This document shows positions 1 through 7,635 of a stretch of 64,000 nt of DNA, in pieces. Each line of letters opens with the position of its first letter. The stretch's first letter is position 1. This DNA is from Pectobacterium carotovorum. Lineage in GTDB: Bacteria; Pseudomonadota; Gammaproteobacteria; Enterobacterales; Enterobacteriaceae. The stretch covers positions 2,480,001 to 2,544,000 of the forward strand of contig CP066552.1 of the NCBI GenBank assembly GCA_016415585.1, written 5' to 3'. A program made the translations under genes and the position numbers. Below the pieces are notes generated by a model. The model did not search any database, had not been told where the DNA came from, and was given only the letters and a program-made list of their open reading frames with translations.

Positions 1-43
1 CTATCTGTTCGCCCCCAATACCTGGGAGAGTGTCACGCTATGA
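1..43 (+). CDS. rstA: RstA response regulator, C-terminal end (partial)
   Basis: Only the last 13 codons are in the window, reading YLFAPNTWESVTL and then TGA. The YLFAP segment is typical of the extreme C-terminus of the winged-helix DNA-binding domain of RstA, the response regulator partnered with RstB. The stop overlaps the rstB start (ATGA), so the two are translationally coupled in one operon. The assignment rests on this short tail plus the adjacent rstB. Confidence 0.75.
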   Translation, partial: YLFAPNTWESVTL

Positions 44-1353
44 GAAAGCTGTTCGTCCAGTTTTTTCTATTGCTGTTCGCTTGCTTTGTCGTCATGACGC
101 TACTGGTCGGGCTGGTCTATAAAGTCACAGCCGAACGCGCCGGGCGTCAGTCCATGGATGATCTGATGAAAAGCTCGCTCTATCTCATTCGTAACGAGCT
201 ACGCGCGATCCCCCCCCGCGAATGGCATAAGACCATCAGCCAACTCGATTTAAATCTGTCGTTCAAACTGCATATCGAACCCGTGAGCAAATATGCTCTG
301 AGCCCCAAGAATCGACAGCGTTTGAATCAGGGGGAAATTATCGCACTGGATGATGAATACACGTTTATCCAACGCATTCCCCGCAGCCATTACGTTCTCG
401 CCGTCGGCCCGATTCCTTATTTGTTCTTCCTACATGAAATGCGGCTGCTGGATTTGCTACTGGTGATGCTCATCGGGCTGTCACTCGCGTTGCCGGTTTT
501 CTTGTGGATGCGGCCACACTGGCAGGCCATGCTCAAACTGGAGAATGCAGCACAGCGTCTAGGGAATGGTCATCTGGAGGAACGCATCCACTTCGATAGT
601 ACCTCAAGCCTGTTCCGGCTCGGCGTCGCCTTTAACCGGATGGCGGATAACCTGAATCAGCTCATCAGCAGTAAAAAACAACTGATTGACAATATTGCGC
701 ACGAACTGCGTACGCCGTTGGTCAGACTGCGCTATCGACTGGCCATGAGCGACAATCTGACGGAAGACGAGCAGCAGGCGTTAAACCGGGATATTGGTCA
801 ACTTGAAGCGCTGATTGACGAACTGCTGACGTATGCCAGACTCGACCGCCCACAGGTGACATTACATCTTGCCAATATTGATATTCCTTCGTGGCTACAG
901 GCAAAAGTTGACGATTTCCGTCTGATCCACCCTGATAAGCACATTTCGTTGGAAATCCCCCATTCAGCACAGATTGGCGCGCTCGATTTGCGCCTGATGG
1001 AGCGGGTTCTGAATAACCTGATCGGTAATGGACTACGCTTCTGCCATAACCAACTGCACATCAGCCTGACGTCCGACGCAGAGCACATCGCGTGTCTGCA
1101 AGTCGAAGATGACGGCTCCGGTATTCCACCCGACAGCCGGGAAAGCGTGTTTGAACCGTTTGTCCGTCTGGAAGCGGGTATCGAGAACAGCAGCGGCGGA
1201 TGTGGGCTGGGGCTGGCGATTGTTCATGCTATCGCCCGGGCTTACGACGGCAGCATTACCGTGGATGACAGCCCACTCGGCGGAGCCCGTTTCCGTTTTT
1301 GCTGGCCGGTAAAAACCGCAACAACGCAGGCCGCAATCGTCATTCAGCACTAG
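40..1353 (+). CDS. rstB: RstB sensor histidine kinase
   Basis: Inner-membrane sensor kinase of the RstBA two-component system, which in enterobacteria works together with PhoPQ and responds to acid. The 437-residue protein has an N-terminal membrane helix (about residues 5-28), a periplasmic stretch, a second helix (about 133-157), a HAMP linker, a phosphoacceptor H-box (NIAHELRTPL near residue 220) and a HATPase domain with N-box (NNLIGNG), G1 (DDGSGIP) and G2 (GCGLGLAI) motifs, so it looks fully functional. Its start overlaps the rstA stop. The likely RstA target asr lies immediately downstream with an RstA-box-like sequence. Confidence 0.93.
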   Translation: MRKLFVQFFLLLFACFVVMTLLVGLVYKVTAERAGRQSMDDLMKSSLYLIRNELRAIPPREWHKTISQLDLNLSFKLHIEPVSKYALSPKNRQRLNQGEIIALDDEYTFIQRIPRSHYVLAVGPIPYLFFLHEMRLLDLLLVMLIGLSLALPVFLWMRPHWQAMLKLENAAQRLGNGHLEERIHFDSTSSLFRLGVAFNRMADNLNQLISSKKQLIDNIAHELRTPLVRLRYRLAMSDNLTEDEQQALNRDIGQLEALIDELLTYARLDRPQVTLHLANIDIPSWLQAKVDDFRLIHPDKHISLEIPHSAQIGALDLRLMERVLNNLIGNGLRFCHNQLHISLTSDAEHIACLQVEDDGSGIPPDSRESVFEPFVRLEAGIENSSGGCGLGLAIVHAIARAYDGSITVDDSPLGGARFRFCWPVKTATTQAAIVIQH

Positions 1354-1411
1354 CACTGAGACGGCGGTAATTCCGCCGCTTCTCCCTGTCTTTCCCACTT
1401 TTGCTGGCTTG

Positions 1412-1425
1412 TACATTAGGTTACA
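1412..1425 (+). promoter_or_regulatory. Candidate RstA box upstream of asr
   Basis: The sequence TACATTAGGTTACA matches 13 of 14 positions of the RstA box described in E. coli (TACATNTNGTTACA). It lies about 100 bp before the asr start and just after rstB. RstA is known to activate asr directly in E. coli, so a direct circuit is inferred here; the sequence alone cannot show binding. Confidence 0.6.
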
Positions 1426-1525
1426 CGCCGAAACCAATCACTCACTGAAGCCGCCCTCTGTTTCTCCTATTCTCTCTCTACCAGCCCAACTGAGGGCTAC
1501 GAAACGTGAATGAGACAATGAGGAA

Positions 1526-1822
1526 ATGATGATGAATAAAGTATTAGTTATGATCGCAGGTGCTGCACTGGGTCTGTCCTCTGTAGCGTTTGCCGCGGAT
1601 ACCGTAACCAACGCACCAATGCAACCTTCTGCTCCGGCTAAAGTCGTTCACCATAAAAAATCGGTGAAGAAAGCTAAACCCGCTCCTGCGCAGAAAGCAC
1701 AGGCTGCTAAAAAACACGTGAAGAAAGCTAAACCAGCCCCTGTACAGAAAGCGCAAGCTGCCAAGAAACACGTGAAAAAAGCGAAAACTGCAAAACCAGC
1801 TACCACCACGCCAGCAGCATAA
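1526..1822 (+). CDS. asr: Acid shock protein Asr
   Basis: Small basic periplasmic protein strongly induced by acid; in E. coli it is exported and processed and needed for acid tolerance. The product has a signal peptide (about residues 1-23, ending AFAA) and then a Lys/Ala/Pro-rich tail made of direct repeats of the unit [17 protein letters not shown]. Length (98 residues) fits the family. The first ATG (1526) and the second (1529) are adjacent; either could initiate, with AGGAAATG as the ribosome-binding region. It follows the rstAB operon and the RstA box, and is followed by a strong hairpin. Confidence 0.9.
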   Translation: MMMNKVLVMIAGAALGLSSVAFAADTVTNAPMQPSAPAKVVHHKKSVKKAKPAPAQKAQAAKKHVKKAKPAPVQKAQAAKKHVKKAKTAKPATTTPAA

Positions 1823-1834
1823 TCGACAATCGTA

Positions 1835-1860
1835 CACGCCTTCCCCACTGGGAAGGCGTG
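1835..1860 (+). terminator. Hairpin after asr
   Basis: Perfect 11-bp inverted repeat CACGCCTTCCC/GGGAAGGCGTG with a 4-base loop, starting 13 bp after the asr stop. There is no T-tract behind it, so it may be a processing or stability hairpin rather than a classic intrinsic terminator. Confidence 0.55.
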
Positions 1861-2142
1861 ACTTGGAGTAAGCAACGGCGCTAAAGGACTTACCGCGATA
1901 GGACACAACCATCAAACACCCGGCCTACTGGGTATTTATTTCATAGAGGGACAGGAGAATGATACGGCGTTATTCATTTGAGATTATGTTATCTCTTGTT
2001 CTACTCTGTGGCGTTATCACCCTGAGTTTTTTTCTTTAATCAGCAGAGTTTTTGTATCAGACTGTATTGACCGTCAAAATCAAGTCCCTCACCAACAAAT
2101 ACATCTATAGTTAATTCAACGCGCTATATTTAGCACCTCAAG
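1861..2142. other. Intergenic region asr to protease
   Basis: Apart from the asr hairpin nothing recognisable is present. The last 100 bp before the protease are AT-rich and could hold its promoter, but no clear -35/-10 pair stands out. Confidence 0.4.
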
Positions 2143-3024
2143 ATGACTTTTATCATAAGGCTTATTCACAACATGCGCATACCAGCCTGGTTGTTATGTT
2201 CATTATTATTTATCGCTCCGCTCAGTTGGGCAAAATCCTCACCAACAGACACCACCGCGCAGAAGCAGCAACAAATCTTATTTTTCAATCATGACGATCG
2301 GGATATCGTTCCTGATACAGCGGTCTGGCCGTGGCAAGCGATTGGGCAGTTGGAAACCGCCAGCGGCAACCTCTGTACCGCAACGCTGATTTCCCCACAT
2401 CTGGCACTGACAGCCGGGCATTGCGTGGTTGCGCCACCGAAGGGCGAGATAGATAACCCCGTCGCGCTGCGCTTTCTGGCAACAGAAAACGGCTGGCGTT
2501 ATGAAACGACAGAAATTGAAGCGCTGGCGAATAAAACGCTCGCAAAAAAACTGAAAGCCGACGGCGAGGGATGGATTGTTCCTCCTTCCGCAGCACCGTT
2601 GGATTACGCCCTGATTCGGTTAAAGCAAACGCCGCCCGGAATCCGCCCACTTCCACTCTGGCAAGGCAGTCGTCAGGAATTGATGCAGGCTTTGAAGGAC
2701 AACGCCCAGCGCGTCACTCAAGCCGGTTACCCAGAGGATCATCAGGAGGCGCTTTATCGCCATCAAAACTGCTTGATCACCGGCTGGGTTCACTCCGCCG
2801 TTATGGCACACCAGTGCGACACGCTACCTGGCGATAGCGGCTCTCCGCTAATGCTGAATTCAGCCACAGGTTGGGTACTCATGGGCATTCAAAGCTCCGC
2901 TCCCGATGCCAGTGAACGCGGCCAGGCCGATAATCGCGCCGTTTCCGTTACTGCCATTCGTCAGCAGTTGGAAACATTGGCAAAACAAAGCTCGCCAACG
3001 CCAAGCTCACCAACACAACGCTAA
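2143..3024 (+). CDS. ydgD: YdgD-like secreted trypsin-type serine protease
   Basis: Predicted periplasmic serine endopeptidase of the chymotrypsin/trypsin clan, matching E. coli YdgD, which also lies beside asr. A signal peptide ends around LSWA (about residue 30 from the first ATG). The catalytic triad is visible: LTAGHCV (His), LDYALIRL (Asp) and GDSGSPLM (Ser). Two in-frame starts are possible (2143 and the ATG at 2173, NMRIPAWLL); the second gives a more usual signal peptide and I cannot decide. The length of 283-293 residues is slightly longer than the E. coli protein, with a low-complexity Ser/Pro tail. The substrate is unknown. Confidence 0.8.
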   Translation: MTFIIRLIHNMRIPAWLLCSLLFIAPLSWAKSSPTDTTAQKQQQILFFNHDDRDIVPDTAVWPWQAIGQLETASGNLCTATLISPHLALTAGHCVVAPPKGEIDNPVALRFLATENGWRYETTEIEALANKTLAKKLKADGEGWIVPPSAAPLDYALIRLKQTPPGIRPLPLWQGSRQELMQALKDNAQRVTQAGYPEDHQEALYRHQNCLITGWVHSAVMAHQCDTLPGDSGSPLMLNSATGWVLMGIQSSAPDASERGQADNRAVSVTAIRQQLETLAKQSSPTPSSPTQR

Positions 3025-3489
3025 CGCCCACTACACAAAAGCCCCACCGTCAGGCGGACACCGTTGTTCAGGGTTCGCCTGACGCTAACCACTTCCCACC
3101 CACTTCATGGTATAAAAAAATATCTGTTCTATTCTTATCAGAGATATAGGTTGATTATCCATATTGGCACCCTACGTGGAGGTGCCAATTATCAGGATTT
3201 TATTTTCATCTTATGGAAGATGCCGTTTTTATAATTAGATTCCAATTTATTTGCAGAGCATTTTCTCAGCTGAATCGATTATCTTTTCTCACAGCTAATG
3301 GGGAACATCATAAATTCATGCAACGCATTGAAAACCAAAAACACGGCTTAAGACAAAAAAGTCAGTGGCTTAAGGGAAAGATAACGGTGGTATAATAAGT
3401 TACCTCAATTTTTAGCCTCTATGTTATTGTGTCGCCGTTAAATTAAATTGATGTTGTCGCGATTATTATTGCGGAAAGGAAGAGTCTAC
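3025..3489. other. Intergenic region with two hairpins
   Basis: Contains an imperfect 12-bp hairpin at 3048-3084 (CGTCAGGCG/CGCCTGACG arms) that probably terminates the protease transcript, and a perfect 9-bp hairpin ATTGGCACC/GGTGCCAAT at 3163-3189. No convincing gene: the short open frame at 3213-3395 has no ribosome-binding site and no recognisable product. Confidence 0.45.
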
Positions 3490-5271
3490 ATGTTAAAACA
3501 TCTGAGCCATGACGAAAAAAAACGCATGCAGACTCTCGACGAACTAAAAAAAACCGATATATCTCAAGATGATATTCTCCATAAGCTCACGAAAATGGCC
3601 TGCCAACTGCTCGAAACCCCTACAGCACTCGTGACGCTAACCGGATCCAAATCTCTGCATGTTAAAGCGAAAAACCATTTTCCTCTGGATGATATGGACA
3701 AAATTGGTTCATTCGACCATTTTACCGTACAAACGGGTCAGTCCTTTGTCTGCCCCGATGCCATTCAGGACGAGCGTTTTAACGATAGTCCTTACGTAAC
3801 GGGCAAACCGTTTATCCGTTTTTACGCTGGCGTACCGCTTAAAACCAAAGAGGGTTACTCTATCGGTACGCTCTGCGTCATCGATTATGTTCCACGTATG
3901 TTCAGTAAGATTCAACTACGTCTACTGCATGATTTAGCCGCGATTGCGATGGTGTTAATGGAATACCGCAATGCCATTGGGCTGATTGATGCGGTAACGC
4001 TGCTACCCAACCGCCAACGCCTGATTGATGACATCAGCCACATTACCGACATTCATGAGAGTTACCTGCTTATTCTGATTGATACCATCGACATTTCTTA
4101 TGCTTATGAAATGGGATGTGCGCTGGGTATGCCGACCGTAGAAGGCCTGTTGAAAGATATCGGTGTCTTCCTGCGTCTCAGTTTAAATTCACCAGACAAC
4201 ATTTACTGTGCCGCCGTTGGGCGTTTCGCCTTGCTGGTGAAAGCCGACAAGAAAGAGCAGGTTCTGGCGGAACTTGACGCCTGTGCCGAACGAATTCATG
4301 AAAGTATCACCAGCCATATCCCACTCAAACTTGAGCTTTTCGTTGGCTATACCGAATTTCAGATCCCGGCCAAAGAGCCGCAACGGATCCTGCGTGAATC
4401 GATGAGCGCACTGCGCGCCGCCATCACCAAAAATATCCGCCAATTTGCTTATAACCATGAAGCCGATAAGGCGCAGCAACTCGCCTTTACCTTGCTCAAT
4501 GAGCTGGCTGACGTGCTACAGAACAATAAGCCTGGTCTCTACTTGGTTTATCAGCCGAAATTAAGCATCAAAACCAACACCGTTATTGGTGCCGAAGCGC
4601 TGATTCGCTGGCATCATCCCGAATTAGGTGAAATTTATCCCGACCAGTTTATCCCGCTAGCGGAAGGGACGACGCTAATGCGCCCGTTAACGGACTGGGT
4701 CACCCGAGAAGCGGCATGTCAGGTGAAGCAGTGGCGTCAGGAGGGGTTGAACTTTCCGGTGTCTATTAACGTTTCTGCCAGAAATTTTTCCGAGAATGAC
4801 TTCATTCCGCGCCTTATCACCATTCTGGAGAACCACGGCCTTACCCCTCAGGACATTGACATCGAATGTGTAGAGACACAGGAAATCATCGAAAGCACAG
4901 AAACACTCGCCACTATCCAAACGCTGCAACAGCTTGGGTTTACTATCGCCCTCGATGATTTCGGCACGGGATATAGCAATTTGAGCTATCTACGCAATAT
5001 TCCCTCTACCGTGATAAAGCTGGATAAATCGCTGATTAAAGATATAAAAACTGACCACAAAAGCCGCGTCATTGTGGAATCGATTATCAGCATGCTGCAC
5101 AAACTGAATTACATTGTGCTCGCGGAAGGGGTGGAAAATAAGGAAACACTCGACTATCTGGCCAGTTTTGGCTGTGATGAGGTTCAGGGTTACTATTTTT
5201 CCCGACCTATCCCTCCAGATGCGTTCACCACCTGGTTGCATGACCACGTATCACGTGTGTCATCTCAATAG
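3490..5271 (+). CDS. GAF-GGDEF(degenerate)-EAL cyclic-di-GMP phosphodiesterase
   Basis: Predicted soluble c-di-GMP phosphodiesterase of 593 residues. I chose the ATG at 3490 because GGAAAGGAAG lies just before it; an upstream in-frame ATG at 3448 has no such site. Order: GAF sensor domain (about residues 15-155), a GGDEF-like domain whose signature is lost (AVGRFALLV in place of GGDEF), and an EAL domain from about 320. The EAL domain keeps EALIRW, the Asn of SINVSARN, the ECVE pair, LDDFGTGYSN, the Lys of IKLDKSLI and LAEGVEN, so hydrolysis is expected while cyclase activity is not. No membrane segments. The ligand of the GAF domain cannot be told from sequence. Confidence 0.85.
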   Translation: MLKHLSHDEKKRMQTLDELKKTDISQDDILHKLTKMACQLLETPTALVTLTGSKSLHVKAKNHFPLDDMDKIGSFDHFTVQTGQSFVCPDAIQDERFNDSPYVTGKPFIRFYAGVPLKTKEGYSIGTLCVIDYVPRMFSKIQLRLLHDLAAIAMVLMEYRNAIGLIDAVTLLPNRQRLIDDISHITDIHESYLLILIDTIDISYAYEMGCALGMPTVEGLLKDIGVFLRLSLNSPDNIYCAAVGRFALLVKADKKEQVLAELDACAERIHESITSHIPLKLELFVGYTEFQIPAKEPQRILRESMSALRAAITKNIRQFAYNHEADKAQQLAFTLLNELADVLQNNKPGLYLVYQPKLSIKTNTVIGAEALIRWHHPELGEIYPDQFIPLAEGTTLMRPLTDWVTREAACQVKQWRQEGLNFPVSINVSARNFSENDFIPRLITILENHGLTPQDIDIECVETQEIIESTETLATIQTLQQLGFTIALDDFGTGYSNLSYLRNIPSTVIKLDKSLIKDIKTDHKSRVIVESIISMLHKLNYIVLAEGVENKETLDYLASFGCDEVQGYYFSRPIPPDAFTTWLHDHVSRVSSQ

Positions 5272-5364
5272 CATCATCGTTAAAAGGGGTTCGAGGTTCA
5301 ATGATGTAAAAACCACGCTAAGAGGTTAATTCATTGTTTTTTTATTGACATTCAATGATCTTAG
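5272..5364. other. Intergenic, left of transposase remnant
   Basis: Short AT-rich spacer after the EAL gene; nothing recognised. Confidence 0.3.
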
Positions 5365-5596
5365 TTCGCCCTTTTAAGTATCTTCCGGTAACGAAAACGT
5401 ATAATGCCCAGCATATTTATACGGCTATGCATCAGCGGCGATAATCTTTCAAGTTGCTCCTCCTCAGGAGTTTTCTGATCTCACTACGTTGTCCGTAGCA
5501 AATAGTCCGAGCCACAGCATGACGTCCTTCTCCCCAATTGAGCTGAGTGAGTATCCGGCGTCGGTAATCCTCATCATCGATATTTTCGCCTAAAGA
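5365..5596 (-). pseudogene. Decayed C-terminal end of a Tn3-family transposase
   Basis: Reading the minus strand from 5596 gives ENIDDEDYRRRILTQLNWGE, GRHAVARTICYGQRSEIRK and then, after a shift of frame, LERLSPLMHSRINMLG and a further shifted piece resembling the GRY-F...LKG tail. These match the order of conserved segments at the C-terminus of Tn3-family DDE transposases (RRRxLTQLNRGEGRHAxAR, GEIRK, LSPLxxxHINMLGRY). The remnant has no N-terminal or catalytic part, contains at least two frameshifts and cannot be active. Family assignment is by recall of the motif order. Confidence 0.6.
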
Positions 5597-5675
5597 GACT
5601 TAAATAGAACAAAAATGAGCTATCTGAAAAATTTAAGAGTACACTGGAATTCAACGTCTCTGCTGGATAAAAGAT

Positions 5676-5837
5676 ATGTCTATCTTTGATAGCTTTAAGA
5701 TGTTTCGTGACAAATCAGTAGATGTCACATGTCCTAAATGTTCTCGTATAGCTCAACAGAGCATGCATAAATTAAGAAAAAATATAACGATGCTTTGCCC
5801 TCACTGTGGATATTATTTTCGAGGTGAAGAAGATTAG
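5676..5837 (+). CDS. 53-residue zinc-ribbon protein (YnfU-like)
   Basis: Small protein starting MSIFDSFKMFRDK with two CxxC knuckles, CPKC (Cys19/Cys22) and CPHC (Cys41/Cys44), spaced as in a one-zinc ribbon. The arrangement, including the basic linker and the end CPHCGYYF, resembles the small zinc-binding YnfU family of enterobacteria; I am not certain of that name. No membrane segment or signal peptide. It sits alone between a transposase remnant and a glycosyltransferase in AT-rich DNA. Function unknown; nucleic-acid binding would be a guess. Confidence 0.6.
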   Translation: MSIFDSFKMFRDKSVDVTCPKCSRIAQQSMHKLRKNITMLCPHCGYYFRGEED

Positions 5838-6071
5838 TAATGATTTATATCATTTTCACTATCACAGATTTAACTGAGGTGTAAAAAATGACAATTAACT
5901 ATCTGATAATGAAATGAATATAGGAAGTGGTTAATTCCATTAACCAAGAGTAACTATTACGCATTATTTATAGTTAATAATATTTTAATTTAATGAATTT
6001 CACTCTCACGCACTAATATTTTAGGTGCATTTTTATAAGTGTTTTGAGTTGAAATTCTTAGGTCGTTTAAT

Positions 6072-6926
6072 ATGATTGCATATTTTATTTTGATCCACCG
6101 CTATCCAAACCAATTCAAACGGTTATTCAAATCGATCTATCATAAAAAGAATCATTATGTGATACATGTGGATAAACGTGCAGGAAAAAAACTTTTTGAT
6201 GAAATATCTTTGTTTTTGCGTGATTATAAAAATGCTTCAGTATTAGAAAGCAAAGAAGCAATATGGGGTGGGTACAGTTTGGTAGATGCCCAGTTGCGTG
6301 GTATTGAAAAACTTGTAACCAGCGGCGCAACATGGGATTACTTTATAAATTTAAGCGGTCAAGATTTCCCATTAAAAAATCAGGATTTTATAATGGAATA
6401 TCTTAGTTCATTTGACTGCTGCGAATTTATAAAAGTAGTCAATCAAAACTTTATCAGACCTGAAACTATGCATAGAATAAAAGATTATGTAGAGGAAGTA
6501 AATGGTGAGTTAGTAATATCTACTACATCGAAAAGAGAATTTTTAAAAGGGGTTACACCATATATAGGTAATCAGTGGATGATACTAAGTAAGGATTTTT
6601 GCGAATTTATTACTTATAGTCCAGAATTGGAGGTTTTTAAAGAATTTTACCGTAATACATTAATTGCGGATGAAGGTTTCTTTCAGACGGTATTGATGAA
6701 TACCACATTTAAACCGAGGATAAATTACGATGACAAAAGAGAAATTGACTGGATTGAGTCAAGTGATATTAAATTGCGCCCTCGTGATTTTCTGACGGAT
6801 GATTCAGAGATGCTAATAAACAGTAATAATCTGTTTGCCAGAAAATTTGATGAAAATATAGATAGCGACATTCTCAGTATACTTGAACGCAGTATTAAAC
6901 CGTCGGCCATTAGCGCTATACTATAG
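6072..6926 (+). CDS. GT14-like (core-2/I-branching family) glycosyltransferase
   Basis: A 284-residue protein resembling the Branch family (PF02485; beta-1,6-N-acetylglucosaminyltransferase-like). Visible family features are an N-terminal AYFILIHRYPNQFKRLF, then HYVIHVDKRA (nucleotide-sugar side), a WGGYSLVDAQ segment, FINLSGQDFPL, a GNQWMILSKDF segment and TLIADEGFFQTVLMNT. There is no signal peptide or membrane helix, so it is probably cytosolic or peripheral, acting on a surface glycan. Donor and acceptor are unknown. Base composition is clearly AT-rich compared with the flanking core genes, and it stands alone without other polysaccharide genes, pointing to horizontal acquisition. Confidence 0.8.
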   Translation: MIAYFILIHRYPNQFKRLFKSIYHKKNHYVIHVDKRAGKKLFDEISLFLRDYKNASVLESKEAIWGGYSLVDAQLRGIEKLVTSGATWDYFINLSGQDFPLKNQDFIMEYLSSFDCCEFIKVVNQNFIRPETMHRIKDYVEEVNGELVISTTSKREFLKGVTPYIGNQWMILSKDFCEFITYSPELEVFKEFYRNTLIADEGFFQTVLMNTTFKPRINYDDKREIDWIESSDIKLRPRDFLTDDSEMLINSNNLFARKFDENIDSDILSILERSIKPSAISAIL

Positions 6927-6949
6927 CGAGAGTCTTTATCTCATTGCAA

Positions 6950-6970
6950 CCAGTCACTGTAAGTGACTGG
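6950..6970. terminator. Hairpin between glycosyltransferase and 7017 gene
   Basis: Perfect 9-bp inverted repeat CCAGTCACT/AGTGACTGG with a 3-base loop, lying between two converging genes. No strong T-tract on either side; a shared terminator is likely but not certain. Confidence 0.5.
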
Positions 6971-7016
6971 AAAAAGGGGCTAGAGTAAATTTTCGCATTG
7001 CTGATCCTGAAACCAA

Positions 7017-7253
7017 TTAAAGTCTGCCGTTAATACGTTGATTGTCTCTGAGCACATCAATTGCGGTCTGCATCGCAACTTTATTATCTCTTCTTTTTTG
7101 CTTTTCCTGCATCACCTGCAGATATTCAAGCAGCGTCCGGGTGTTAATCGCTCTGCCCTGTTTGCCAACAGCCAGCACGGCTTCACCAAGGATGATTTTC
7201 ACTGGAGGCAATTGAGCAGGGTACCAATCGAGGGTGTCTTCTGATTTCATCAT
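7017..7253 (-). CDS. Small protein, possibly YmgB/AriR-like
   Basis: A 78-residue protein. The segment ILGEAVLAVGKQGRAINTRT followed by LLEYLQVMQEK resembles the core of the YmgB/AriR/YcgZ family, small helical dimers that act as connectors in biofilm and acid-stress regulation in E. coli. The match is by eye and weak, so the function is not assigned. It starts at ATGATG (7253/7250) preceded by a GAGAAATTA stretch. No membrane segment. It converges with the glycosyltransferase across a hairpin. Confidence 0.55.
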   Translation of the reverse strand: MMKSEDTLDWYPAQLPPVKIILGEAVLAVGKQGRAINTRTLLEYLQVMQEKQKRRDNKVAMQTAIDVLRDNQRINGRL

Positions 7254-7635
7254 TAATTTCTCACGGAGGGTATTCTATCACAGATAAGGCCTTTATGCCT
7301 AAACCGAAATTGCCATTATCCCCTGTCCGATTAAATCAACGCATTCATTGCTGCTTTTGACCGTTCAGCAGAATGTGCTGCCTATAGGCGATACTGGCAT
7401 CAATTAAAAGAGTAAACAAAATCGGTCTTCCTTTATTATCTCCAAATATGTTCGAGAAATGCGCTTAGCATAAGTTCTCATTTCGTTGGGATCTCCTCCC
7501 ATAAAACTAATTTTTTCAGATAGTTAATTGCTTAACGTGATTTTTTACACGAGTGAACCTCAAATCCCTAAAACAAATCGATGACAGCAAGCGGTCGGCA
7601 GCACACGCCACCGACCTGATGTTATACGAGCGATA
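7254..7635. other. Intergenic region before hrpA end
   Basis: AT-rich spacer. A 32-codon open frame on the minus strand (7404-7502, beginning MGGDPNEMRTYAKR) is the only coding-like stretch; without a clear ribosome-binding site or recognised relative I do not call it a gene. No obvious terminator for hrpA other than weak repeats around 7590-7615. Confidence 0.3.

Noticed and set aside
7404..7502. 32-codon minus-strand open frame MGGDPNEMRTYAKR...
   Set aside because: No clear ribosome-binding site, no recognised relative, lies in AT-rich DNA where such frames arise by chance.
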